From contig NZ_BQYJ01000005.1 of the NCBI RefSeq assembly GCF_023168165.1, positions 124,001 through 188,000 on the forward strand: a stretch of DNA of 64,000 nt, written 5' to 3'. The notes beneath the pieces are model-generated. The model searched no databases. It saw only the letters and a list, made by a program, of their open reading frames with translations, and was not told where the DNA came from. A program made the translations under genes and the position numbers. This document shows, in pieces, positions 35,384 to 43,915 of the stretch (positions are counted from its first letter, which is position 1; every line of letters begins with the position of its first letter). Origin of the DNA: Niallia sp. NCCP-28. Its GTDB lineage: Bacteria; Bacillota; Bacilli; Bacillales; Cytobacillaceae.

Positions 35384-36394
35384 ATGAAAAAAGTAACAAT
35401 GGCCGATGTTGCTCAATTTGCAGGGGTTTCAAAAAGCACTGTTTCCCAATATATTAATAATCGTTATGAATACATGGGTGAGGAAACTAGAATTAAAATT
35501 AAAGAAGCTATTGAAAAATTAGGCTACCAGCCAAATTATATTGCCAAAAGCTTAAAGCAAAAGCGAACAGCGATGATTGGCATTATTGTAGCCGATGTTA
35601 TCCATCGTTTTTCTACGGAAGTAAGCAGATCAATCGAAGATTTTTGCTACGATAATGATATTCATGCCATTATCTGCAATGCAGACAACAACGCAGAAAA
35701 AGAAAAAAAATATATTGATATGCTTCAGGCAAAACAAGTAGATGGACTGATTATTTTCCCCACAGGACAAAATTCTGCCCTTTATCAAAAGATGGTCGAT
35801 GAAAACTATCCTGTCGTTTTTATGGATAGGGATATCAAAGATTTAGATGCTCATTTTGTCTTAGCAGAAAATATACAAGCAAGCTATGGAGCTATTTCCC
35901 ATTTTATTCAGCATGGGCATAAGCATATTGCCATTGTGGCACAGCCTTTAACTATTTCATCTAGAAAAGAAAGGATTGAGGGATACCAAAGGGCAATGAT
36001 GGAACATCATCTTCCAGTAGAGTCCGACTATATCATTAGTGGAGAAATAGCGGAATTAAAGGCTAAACTTCAAACATTATTTCAGCGCAAACAGCCGCCA
36101 ACTGCACTGCTAGCAGGGAATGACCTTGTTTTTCTAGAAACTTTATCCTTTTTGCAAGAGAACAAACTACATATACCTGAAGATGTATCCCTTATCGTAT
36201 TTGATAATATTCCTTTCGCCCACCTATCGAATCCACCTATTACAATCATTTCTCAACCAGCTTTTGAAATGGGGGCAAAAGCAGCAGAGCTTTTATTAAA
36301 ACAAATAAAGAAAGAAACAACTACAGCGGAGAGAATATATTTTCCTTGCCAACTAATCATTAGAACTACCTCTATAAAAGATAAAAAATCCTAA
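35384..36394 (+). CDS. kdgR: LacI-family regulator, KdgR-like
   Basis: The 336-residue repressor has a LacI helix-turn-helix (VTMADVAQFAGVSKSTVSQYINN, residues 3-25), the hinge region ending around residue 60, and a periplasmic-binding-like sugar domain (MIGIIVADVIHRF on). The YMGEETRIKIKEAI stretch and the genomic setting next to kdgK/kdgA suggest KdgR. The matching palindromes at 31253 and 36597 flank it and are the likely operators; its own promoter shows no such site. The gene is monocistronic, with a weak AAAGAGG before the ATG. Confidence 0.78.
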   Translation: MKKVTMADVAQFAGVSKSTVSQYINNRYEYMGEETRIKIKEAIEKLGYQPNYIAKSLKQKRTAMIGIIVADVIHRFSTEVSRSIEDFCYDNDIHAIICNADNNAEKEKKYIDMLQAKQVDGLIIFPTGQNSALYQKMVDENYPVVFMDRDIKDLDAHFVLAENIQASYGAISHFIQHGHKHIAIVAQPLTISSRKERIEGYQRAMMEHHLPVESDYIISGEIAELKAKLQTLFQRKQPPTALLAGNDLVFLETLSFLQENKLHIPEDVSLIVFDNIPFAHLSNPPITIISQPAFEMGAKAAELLLKQIKKETTTAERIYFPCQLIIRTTSIKDKKS

Positions 36395-36425
36395 TGCCAT
36401 TTAATATTCCAACTATTTTTAATCC

Positions 36426-36464
36426 GTCCTTTTGCATTCGCTCTTCTTTGCAAAGGGACTTTTT
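36426..36464 (+). terminator. Terminator of the kdgR-like gene
   Basis: GTCCTTTTGCA and TGCAAAGGGAC pair over 11 bp (one G-U) with a 12-nt loop and a TTTTT tail. Confidence 0.88.
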
Positions 36465-36559
36465 AACATAATGTAAAAACACTCTTCTGTTTTCCCCCAT
36501 TATTTATTAATAGAAACTAGCTGAAAACAAGAAAATTTTTAAAAAGAGAGTTAACCACA

Positions 36560-36588
36560 TTGAAAAACGCTTACAAAACAAGTATACT
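36560..36588 (+). promoter_or_regulatory. Promoter of hxlAB with cre-like element
   Basis: -35 TTGAAA (36560), 17-nt spacer and -10 TATACT (36583). TTGAAAAACGCTTACAA differs from the kdg operon element at one base. Confidence 0.78.
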
Positions 36589-36596
36589 ATCTTTAT

Positions 36597-36619
36597 AAAC
36601 CGATTTAGTAAATCGGTTT
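36597..36619. promoter_or_regulatory. KdgR-like operator of hxlAB (perfect palindrome)
   Basis: AAACCGATTTA - G - TAAATCGGTTT is a perfect 11-bp-arm palindrome placed 8 nt after the -10 box. The left arm is identical to that of the kdg operon operator. Confidence 0.85.
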
Positions 36620-36724
36620 ATAAAATTAAAAGTCAAGTAGTCGCTATCTTTGCACACATCTTTATTAGAATTGAAAACCTGGTTAGTTATTTGTTCCACT
36701 TTTTTAGAAAGGGTGCGATTTTTG

Positions 36725-37357
36725 ATGAAAATTCAATTAGCATTAGATCGTTTAAATATTCAGGATGCCATTAAAATGGCTAAATTAGTAGAAAATGAGA
36801 TTGATTGGATTGAGGTTGGAACATCCTTAATTAAGGAATTTGGCATGCAAAGTGTAAAGGAAATAAAAAAAGCTTTCCCTCATAAAACCATTTTGGCAGA
36901 TACAAAAACAATGGATAATGCTAAATATGAACTAGAGATGAGTTTTCAAGCAGGAGCAGATATTGTTACCGTAATGGGAACTGCACCACTTGTAACGATT
37001 AAAACTTGTTTGGAGCTGGCTAAAGAAAACAATAAAAAAATCATGATTGATTTATTAAATACATCTGAAGAACAAATTCAAACATTACTGCCATTTACAG
37101 AGGCTATTTTCTGTGAACATATCAGCAAAGACGAACAAGAATTAGCAGGAAAAAGCAACGTCCAAACAAAAAGCAGATTAAGAGAGCAAGCCGTTATTGA
37201 AGTCGCTGCTGCTGGTGGTATAACATTGGACACTATTCAAAACCTTGTTGAACAAAATCTAGATGTGGCTATTATTGGATCAGCTATCACAAAAGCAAAA
37301 AATCCACAGGAGGCTGCTGAAAATTTTAAAAAGCAAATTGGGGGCATATTATCATGA
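36725..37357 (+). CDS. hxlA: 3-Hexulose-6-phosphate synthase
   Basis: HPS condenses formaldehyde with ribulose-5-phosphate to D-arabino-3-hexulose-6-phosphate, the fixing step of the RuMP pathway and the main formaldehyde sink in Bacillus. The 210-residue TIM-barrel protein of the OMP-decarboxylase superfamily has QLALDRLN at the start and the catalytic DTKTMD near residue 59. 3-keto-L-gulonate-6-phosphate decarboxylase shares this core, but the adjoining PHI gene favours HPS. The start at 36725 follows GAAAGGGTG; the frame to 36650 is not supported. It is under a KdgR-like operator, not next to an HxlR gene. Confidence 0.85.
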   Translation: MKIQLALDRLNIQDAIKMAKLVENEIDWIEVGTSLIKEFGMQSVKEIKKAFPHKTILADTKTMDNAKYELEMSFQAGADIVTVMGTAPLVTIKTCLELAKENNKKIMIDLLNTSEEQIQTLLPFTEAIFCEHISKDEQELAGKSNVQTKSRLREQAVIEVAAAGGITLDTIQNLVEQNLDVAIIGSAITKAKNPQEAAENFKKQIGGILS

Positions 37358-37902
37358 CTAAGTTAGCAAGTATCCAAACAGAGATACATCTCGTTCTATC
37401 TCAAATCAAAGAAAAACTTCTAGAAGAAACTGCTGAGCTTTTAAAAAGTAAAAAACGAATTTTCGTCATCGGTGAAGGGCGATCTGGACTTATGGCTAAA
37501 TCCTTTGCAATGAGACTTATGCATCTTGGCGCCACTGTATATGTGGTAGGAGAAACCATTACGCCATCAATTGCAGGTGATGATGTTCTTGTTGCCATTT
37601 CAGGATCAGGAAAAACAAAGTCTGTTGTTTGGACTGCTGAAGCAGCGAAAAGCTTAGGCTGCTATACAATTGCCGTCACAACAGATAGCTCCTCTCCTTT
37701 AGCAAATACAGCATCATCTATTATTACTATCCCTGCTAGCACGAAGTACAGAAAAGAAAATGAAGCGCCATCGATTCAGCCGCTCGGTTCGCTGTTTGAT
37801 CAATGTGCACATGTTGTATTCGATACGATTTGTTTATGTTATGCAGAACAAAACCAAGTTGAATTTGCAATGGCATTTAAAAATCACAGTAATCTAGAAT
37901 AA
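37354..37902 (+). CDS. hxlB: 6-Phospho-3-hexuloisomerase
   Basis: PHI isomerises D-arabino-3-hexulose-6-phosphate to fructose-6-phosphate, completing the RuMP entry. The 182-residue SIS-domain protein has FVIGEGRSGLMAKSFAMRLMHLG (residues 37-59), the SIS core AISGSGKTKSV near 82 and the PHI-type C-terminus with APSIQPLGSLFDQ. The start overlaps the hxlA stop by 4 nt. It is followed by a terminator. Confidence 0.9.
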   Translation: MTKLASIQTEIHLVLSQIKEKLLEETAELLKSKKRIFVIGEGRSGLMAKSFAMRLMHLGATVYVVGETITPSIAGDDVLVAISGSGKTKSVVWTAEAAKSLGCYTIAVTTDSSSPLANTASSIITIPASTKYRKENEAPSIQPLGSLFDQCAHVVFDTICLCYAEQNQVEFAMAFKNHSNLE

Positions 37903-37941
37903 AGAGGAAATAGTTTGCGTTTGGGCCTTTTTCTATACTCT

Positions 37942-37971
37942 GAGAGCAGGAAGTTTATCCCTGCTCTTTTT
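37942..37971 (+). terminator. Terminator of hxlAB
   Basis: GAGCAGG and CCTGCTC form a stem with a TTTTTC tail, just before the convergent DUF4179 gene stop. Confidence 0.85.
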
Positions 37972-37973
37972 CA

Positions 37974-39266
37974 CTATTTTACTCTTAACTTTACATCTCC
38001 CTCTATCCAGCTAGGGAAAGAGGAAAGAGGAAGTGATAGCGGATCTTTATACGTATTTATCGGCTCATTAAACTCAATTCCCATTAAATCTCCGCTCCCC
38101 TCTGTCCACATAGAGGAGATATCCAATTCTTTTCCATCACTTGCTGTACCAGATGAAAACAATCCATAATGAAACGTTTTTTCCACATGGAGCTGCAATG
38201 CTATTTCCTTTTTTCTAATATACTTCAGTGTCAATAAATCTCCTTTTGGCTGCTTTAAAATCTTTTTTTGCTTCCAGCTGATTTTAAGCATTTCATCTTC
38301 TTTATCAATTGCCTGCAGTTTATTCAGCACTAAGTAAAGTTCCTCTGGTTCTTGGAAGTAATTACTCTGCAAATAAATCAATTGTTCATCGCTGTCCATC
38401 CCAGAGGCAGTTATTCCATTTGGTATCATCGTCCATGCTTCTCCATTTTTATCAATTAAACGCAAATCGGTATACTCAAGAATTTTTTTTGTATTTTTAG
38501 GATTTTGCTTCACATGAACAGCTATCCTAAGCGGTGAAATAGTGATATCGACAATATTTATCTCTTGCTCCTCCACCATAATTTTTTTATTTACTGGCAG
38601 TACTTTATTTTTTTGAATATTTTTCGTTAGCGAGAAAGGAATGCTTATTTCTACTTTTTGATTATCTTTAATAAAACTAGCTTCTACATAAAAGTCTTTT
38701 TCATTAAATGGTTCGTCAAAAAAGTACTCTAATGTGCTGCTGAATTTTTTCTTCCCTTCTTCTACAGGAAATCCTTCGTAGGAAGAACGGCTTGCCAGCT
38801 CTTTCTTATCAGGAAATTTCAAATTTATATCCTTTAGATCTGCACCTTTTGCATCTACTGTATAAAATACAATTAATCCTTCTTCATCACGAATTGCACC
38901 ATCAATTTTCAGCGTAATGCCATTCCTTTTTTCAAAAATATTTATTTTCTCATAATATTTATTTTCCACCGCCGCCAACTGTCCCTTATCCTCTTGGACT
39001 AATTCTATAATTTTTTCCATTCCAGGTATATTTGCCGCATAGTTGGCAAATGCAGGAGAAATTCGAATTGCACCTAAAAATATAGTAATAAATAGGATCG
39101 CCGCTGCAGTATAAGTCATGATTCGTTTATGCTTTGATCTTGCTTTTTCCTTTTTTCCCCTTTCCAATCCTAATGATATTTCCCTGTCTAATTTATCAAA
39201 TGGAATCGTTAGTTCATCCAGCTTTTTCTTTTCTTCTAAAAGGATTTCTTCTTCCTTATTGAACAT
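37974..39266 (-). CDS. DUF4179-domain membrane protein, probable anti-sigma factor
   Basis: The 430-residue protein has a charged cytoplasmic N-terminus (about 50 residues), one transmembrane segment (MTYTAAAILFITIFLGAI) and a long extracytoplasmic part that starts with the DUF4179 block RISPAFANYAANIPGMEKIIELV. Such proteins sit downstream of ECF sigma genes and are thought to hold the sigma factor in check. The gene overlaps the sigma gene by 11 nt. The AAAGGAGG site lies within the sigma gene. Confidence 0.84.
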   Translation of the reverse strand: MFNKEEEILLEEKKKLDELTIPFDKLDREISLGLERGKKEKARSKHKRIMTYTAAAILFITIFLGAIRISPAFANYAANIPGMEKIIELVQEDKGQLAAVENKYYEKINIFEKRNGITLKIDGAIRDEEGLIVFYTVDAKGADLKDINLKFPDKKELASRSSYEGFPVEEGKKKFSSTLEYFFDEPFNEKDFYVEASFIKDNQKVEISIPFSLTKNIQKNKVLPVNKKIMVEEQEINIVDITISPLRIAVHVKQNPKNTKKILEYTDLRLIDKNGEAWTMIPNGITASGMDSDEQLIYLQSNYFQEPEELYLVLNKLQAIDKEDEMLKISWKQKKILKQPKGDLLTLKYIRKKEIALQLHVEKTFHYGLFSSGTASDGKELDISSMWTEGSGDLMGIEFNEPINTYKDPLSLPLSSFPSWIEGDVKLRVK

Positions 39267-39780
39267 GCCTGCTTCCTCCTTTCCCGTCTAATTTATTCTT
39301 CAATTGTTTTAGTGCCTTATTTAGCCATGTCTTTACCGTTCCTTCTGGGCAATCAAGCATAAAGGCAATTTCTTTAATTTTTAAATCATGATAATACTTT
39401 AATGTGATAATTTCTCGGGAGCGTTCATCTAAAGTTTCTATTGCTTCTTGTATTTCCATTGTTTGATAGTTATCCATTGTTGCAATTAAAGGAATTATTG
39501 CCTCATTCATAATCATTTTCTTTTTTCTTTTTAAAACATCATTGCAATAATTGATCATAATTCGTAAAAGCCAAGTTTTGATATAAGCTGGTTTTTTTAC
39601 CTTTTTTATGCTTTTGTATGCACGATAAGTGACTTCCTGGATTGCTTCTAATGATTCTTCTTCATTATGCAGATAGGCAAATGCTGTTTTATACAAATCT
39701 ATTTTATAGGCATGCATTATCGCTAAAAATGCCTCCTCTTCACCAGCTATTGCTTTCCTTGCTAGTTCCTTATTCTCCAA
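39256..39780 (-). CDS. ECF-family RNA polymerase sigma factor
   Basis: The 174-residue protein has sigma region 2 (AFLAIMHAYKIDLYKTAFAYL to SIKKVKKPAYIKTWLLRI) and region 4 (LDERSREIITLKYYHDLKIKEIA, LDCPEGTVKTWLNKALKQLK). The start is a TTG at 39780 with GGGAGGGAGG upstream; the longer frame is not supported. It is coupled to the DUF4179 gene, a typical sigma/anti-sigma pair. The target regulon and signal are unknown. Confidence 0.88.
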   Translation of the reverse strand: MENKELARKAIAGEEEAFLAIMHAYKIDLYKTAFAYLHNEEESLEAIQEVTYRAYKSIKKVKKPAYIKTWLLRIMINYCNDVLKRKKKMIMNEAIIPLIATMDNYQTMEIQEAIETLDERSREIITLKYYHDLKIKEIAFMLDCPEGTVKTWLNKALKQLKNKLDGKGGSRHVQ

Positions 39781-39981
39781 ATTCCTGCCTCCCTCCCGGT
39801 GATATCTATATATTAGACTGCTGACAAACAAAAAAGTTTTAATAATATTAATCTAGTATCATTTCCTGCATTAGAAGTTGTATACTTTCCCTTCCATCAT
39901 AAAGTTCCCTATCATATCTTTGCTAAATTAGGACAAAAAAAGAATTTTATAACCTATTTTTAGTTATTTCTCTTTTTATTT

Positions 39982-40216
39982 AGGCTGTTTTCGTAAACTT
40001 TGTTGCTTTTAAAGAAGTAGGTTGATTTGTTCGCTTTCCGTGGGGCAGCTGGTGAACACCCTCAGACGGTGCTTTAAGGGACCTCTTCTATCCCGCTAAT
40101 CCCACAGGAGTCTTGCACCTTTCACTCCAATCAATCTGTTTTAATAATGGATTTACTACTCATGGAAACTATTAGAAAAAACAACCCTCTTTTAGAAAAC
40201 AGCTTTTATTTAAATA
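39982..40216 (+). repeat. Dispersed intergenic repeat family 1, copy 3
   Basis: TAGGCTGTTTTCGTAAACTT is identical to the start of copy 2. CGCTTTCCGTGGGGC and CCCACAGGAGTCTTGC follow, ending near CTCTTTTAGAAAACAGC. An internal inverted repeat is visible around ACACCCTCAGACGGTGCTT. It lies in the 680-nt gap before ppdK; the rest of this gap is AT-rich and presumably holds the ppdK promoter. Confidence 0.75.
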
Positions 40217-40462
40217 ATTCCTGTTATTTTATTAAAATATTAATATTCTTCTTATATCTTCTTCCATACTGTACTTTTAACTTTTAACATATTATTACAA
40301 TATAAAGACTCCCAATTGTAGTATTATCCTTAAATAATATAACTTAATTAAATAAAAACATTTAATTAGTATGTCATAATTAATTGTTGACTCTAAATAT
40401 GTTACTCTATATAATAACAAACATAGCTGTTTTATCCATATATTATAAAAAGAGGTGGCTTA

Positions 40463-43114
40463 ATGGAAAAGTTAGTATATGCATTTAGCGAAGGCACAAA
40501 AGAAATGAAAGCATTATTAGGAGGAAAGGGAGCAAACTTAGCGGAAATGTGCTCCTTAGGTCTACCTGTTCCAAAAGGTTTTACAATCAGCACAACTGCC
40601 TGTAAGCATTATCAAATACATAAAGAACTTTCAGAAAGCCTCTTAGTGGAAATGCAAAGTCAATTAAGACAATTAGAAAAAAGTACGGGCAAAAGCTTTG
40701 GTGATAAGTATAACCCCTTATTAGTTTCTGTCCGTTCTGGAGCATTATTCTCCATGCCTGGCATGATGGATACAATATTAAACTTAGGGTTAAATGACTT
40801 CACGGTTAAAGCGCTCTCAAAATCCACTGATAATCCAAGATTTGCTTATGACAGCTACAGAAGGTTTATCCAGATGTTTGCAGATGTGGTAATGAATATC
40901 CCCCGGCATAAATTTGAAGATGTGCTAGAAACAAGAAAAAAACAAAAAGGATATGCCTTTGATACCGATTTAACAACAGAAGATTTACAATACATTGTCG
41001 ATCAATTTAAATATATTTATAAAATGGAAAAAGGATCAGACTTTCCAGCAGATCCACGAGAACAATTAATCATGGCTGTGGAAGCTGTATTTTCTTCTTG
41101 GGATAATCCAAGAGCCAAAGTTTACCGGGACCTACATAATATTTCCCATACATTAGGAACTGCAGTAAATATTCAAGAAATGGTATTTGGCAATACAGGA
41201 AATACAAGTGGAACTGGGGTCGCCTTTACAAGAAATCCTTCTACAGGAGAACCTTCTTTATTCGGCGAATTTTTGCTGAATGCCCAAGGAGAAGATGTTG
41301 TTGCAGGAATCCGTACTCCTGAACCAATTGATAGATTAGAAGAAATAATGCCCATTGTTTACGAAGAGTTTATAAAAATAGCAAACTCTTTAGAAAACCA
41401 TTATGAAGATATGCAGGATATTGAATTTACAGTAGAAAATGGACAGCTGTTTATTTTGCAGACAAGAAATGGAAAAAGAACGGCTCAAGCAGCACTAAAA
41501 GTTGCCATTGATCTAGTTCACGAAAAGATTATTGAAAAAGAGGAAGCAATAAAAAGAATTAGCACACAGCAAATTGACCAGCTGCTACATCCAGCCTTTT
41601 CTAAAAAAGGATTAGAACAAGCGAAATTAATCGCAACAGGGCTTCCCGCTTCACCAGGGGCCGCTTCAGGAAAAATCTATTTTCATGCAGCAGATGTCCT
41701 TCAGGCAAAAGAGCGAGGAGAAAATTGTTTATTGGTCCGTGCCGAAACGTCTCCGGAAGATATTGAAGGCATGATATTCAGTGAAGGGATTTTAACTTCT
41801 CGAGGCGGCATGACATCTCATGCCGCAGTGGTTGCCAGAGGCATGGGAAAATGCTGTATAGCTGGCTGCAGTTCTTTATATATCGATGAAGAAAAAAGAG
41901 AACTTATCTATGGAAAAACTGTTTTGCGAGAAGGAGACTTTCTTTCATTGGATGGTTCTACCGGTAAAGTCTACTTAGATGAAATTTCATTAGAGCAAAC
42001 CACAACGGGAAGTTACTTCACAGAATTAATGAACTGGACTGAGGAGTTTAGTACACTACAAGTACGCGCAAACGCAGACACGAAAACAGATGTACAGACA
42101 GCCCTTCACTTTGGTGTAGCAGGAATTGGTTTATGCAGAACGGAGCATATGTTTTTTGAGGAAACGAGAATTTCAGCTGTTCGGCAAATGATCCTTTCTA
42201 GTGATGAACATGAGCGCCGAGAACCATTAAATACATTGCTTGAAATGCAGAAGGAAGACTTTCTTCAATTATTTCAGCTAATGAAAGGAAAACCAGTAAC
42301 AATTCGTTTACTTGACCCACCTTTACATGAGTTTTTGCCTAAAAAAGAAGAAGAAATTAAAAAACTTGCCCAAGAACTTCATATTTCTCTAGCAGAAATA
42401 AAAAACCGGATTTCTTATTTGGAAGAAGTAAATCCTATGCTTGGCCATCGCGGCTGCCGTTTAGGCATTACTTTCCCGGACATCTATGAAATGCAAACCC
42501 GGGCTATTATCGAAAGTGCTGTTTCTGTCTGCCATCAAGGAATAGCTGTTATGCCCGAAATAATGGTTCCATTTATCGGTTCAAAGGAAGAATATACTTT
42601 TATTAAAGAACGAATAACAAAAGTGATTGATGACACTTTAACCAGAAACAATACTCATATTCCTTATAAAATTGGGACAATGATGGAAATACCTCGTGCC
42701 TGCTTAACAGCCGATGAAATTGCAGAAGAAGCAGAATTTTTCAGCTTCGGCACAAATGATTTAACCCAAATGACTTATGGCTTCTCAAGAGATGATACCG
42801 ATAAGTTTCTGTTTGACTATAAAGAAAAAAACGTACTGAAACACGATCCTTTCCAAACATTAGATCAATCTGGAGTAGGCGAATTAATAAAAATTGCTAG
42901 CTATAAAGGAAAAAATATAAATCCGCAAATTAAATTAGGGGTCTGCGGTGAGGCTGGTGGAGATCCTGATTCTATTCGGTTCTTCCATCAGTTAGGATTA
43001 TCCTATATATCATGCTCTCCCTTTAGAGTGCCTGCGGCAAAACTAGCTGCTGCACAAGTTGCATTGGAAGAAATACAAATGACAAAAAAACAAAAACACA
43101 CAATTATTTTCTAA
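40463..43114 (+). CDS. ppdK: Pyruvate, phosphate dikinase
   Basis: PPDK interconverts pyruvate, ATP and Pi with PEP, AMP and PPi. The 883-residue length is standard. Domain order is the N-terminal ATP-grasp (LLGGKGANLAEM, SVRSGALFSMPGMMDT), the central phosphohistidine domain with GGMTSHAAVVARGMGK carrying the catalytic His near residue 455, and the C-terminal PEP/pyruvate TIM barrel (FGTNDLTQMTYGFSRDD, GVCGEAGGDP). GAGGTGG precedes the ATG. No DUF299 regulatory protein (PDRP) gene is nearby. The role is likely gluconeogenic PEP supply or PPi use. Confidence 0.95.
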   Translation: MEKLVYAFSEGTKEMKALLGGKGANLAEMCSLGLPVPKGFTISTTACKHYQIHKELSESLLVEMQSQLRQLEKSTGKSFGDKYNPLLVSVRSGALFSMPGMMDTILNLGLNDFTVKALSKSTDNPRFAYDSYRRFIQMFADVVMNIPRHKFEDVLETRKKQKGYAFDTDLTTEDLQYIVDQFKYIYKMEKGSDFPADPREQLIMAVEAVFSSWDNPRAKVYRDLHNISHTLGTAVNIQEMVFGNTGNTSGTGVAFTRNPSTGEPSLFGEFLLNAQGEDVVAGIRTPEPIDRLEEIMPIVYEEFIKIANSLENHYEDMQDIEFTVENGQLFILQTRNGKRTAQAALKVAIDLVHEKIIEKEEAIKRISTQQIDQLLHPAFSKKGLEQAKLIATGLPASPGAASGKIYFHAADVLQAKERGENCLLVRAETSPEDIEGMIFSEGILTSRGGMTSHAAVVARGMGKCCIAGCSSLYIDEEKRELIYGKTVLREGDFLSLDGSTGKVYLDEISLEQTTTGSYFTELMNWTEEFSTLQVRANADTKTDVQTALHFGVAGIGLCRTEHMFFEETRISAVRQMILSSDEHERREPLNTLLEMQKEDFLQLFQLMKGKPVTIRLLDPPLHEFLPKKEEEIKKLAQELHISLAEIKNRISYLEEVNPMLGHRGCRLGITFPDIYEMQTRAIIESAVSVCHQGIAVMPEIMVPFIGSKEEYTFIKERITKVIDDTLTRNNTHIPYKIGTMMEIPRACLTADEIAEEAEFFSFGTNDLTQMTYGFSRDDTDKFLFDYKEKNVLKHDPFQTLDQSGVGELIKIASYKGKNINPQIKLGVCGEAGGDPDSIRFFHQLGLSYISCSPFRVPAAKLAAAQVALEEIQMTKKQKHTIIF

Positions 43115-43124
43115 AACTCAAAAG

Positions 43125-43156
43125 AAAAAGGCTGCATTCTATTGCGCAGCCTTTTT
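43125..43156 (+). terminator. Terminator between ppdK and ykoC (bidirectional)
   Basis: AAAAAGGCTGC and GCAGCCTTTTT form a GC-rich stem with T-runs on both strands. Confidence 0.9.
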
Positions 43157-43168
43157 CCTCTTCTTAAG

Positions 43169-43915
43169 TTAATAATTGCCCACAACAAAAATAATGGCAC
43201 CGGCTAGCAGTAAAGTGAAAATGCAATATCCATAATCACACCTTGAAACAGTGGGCTTTACATAATAAGTTCTCTCCCTTGTTCCTGTAAATCCTCTTGC
43301 CGCCATTGCAGTGGCCATCCTCTCTGATCTTCGAATGGCGGTAGTCAATAAGGGAACCGCATATCTGCTGAAAGCTTTCCAGCTGCCATAATTTTTATAT
43401 CCTCTTATTCTATGTGCTGCTTTTATCTGCAGCAGCTCTTCCTGAAATAAAGGAATACAGCGAAATCCGGCCAAAAAGCCATATGCCCATTTTGGGGATA
43501 AATGAAATTGATGAATAAGACTCATTATTAATTTATTTAAATCTGTTGTCGAGGTAAACAATAAACCAATTGTAACAAATCCAAGCATTCTTAAAGATAG
43601 GTTTAATCCATTTTTTATACTCTCTTCTGTCACTCGGAACCAGGCCCAATGGAATAAGACATTTTCACCTTTTCCAAAGGCAGCCATCATCCAAAAAACA
43701 AGAACGAAAAAGAATGTATATGGCAGCAGCGCTTTTACCAAATAAGGCAGACGCCATCCCCCAATAGCAATTCCAATAATAAGAACAAATATCCATAAAT
43801 AAAAAGTAGTGAACGGATCATCTAATGCCATAAGCATAATCATTAAAAGAACATGTGTGACAAGTTTGACTGCAGGATTAATGGCTGATAGATAAGAGTG
43901 ATTGCTCGTTAGCAT
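43169..43915 (-). CDS. ykoC: ECF transporter T component, YkoC type
   Basis: This is the transmembrane coupling subunit of the YkoEDC thiamine-precursor (hydroxymethylpyrimidine) importer. The 248-residue protein has five or six membrane helices and the EcfT coupling motifs with Ala-Arg-Gly (AHRIRGYKN near residue 165 and AMAARGFTG near 210). The gene overlaps the end of ykoD by 38 nt, and AGGAGG is within ykoD. It is the last gene of the tenA-ykoEDC operon. Confidence 0.87.
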   Translation of the reverse strand: MLTSNHSYLSAINPAVKLVTHVLLMIMLMALDDPFTTFYLWIFVLIIGIAIGGWRLPYLVKALLPYTFFFVLVFWMMAAFGKGENVLFHWAWFRVTEESIKNGLNLSLRMLGFVTIGLLFTSTTDLNKLIMSLIHQFHLSPKWAYGFLAGFRCIPLFQEELLQIKAAHRIRGYKNYGSWKAFSRYAVPLLTTAIRRSERMATAMAARGFTGTRERTYYVKPTVSRCDYGYCIFTLLLAGAIIFVVGNY

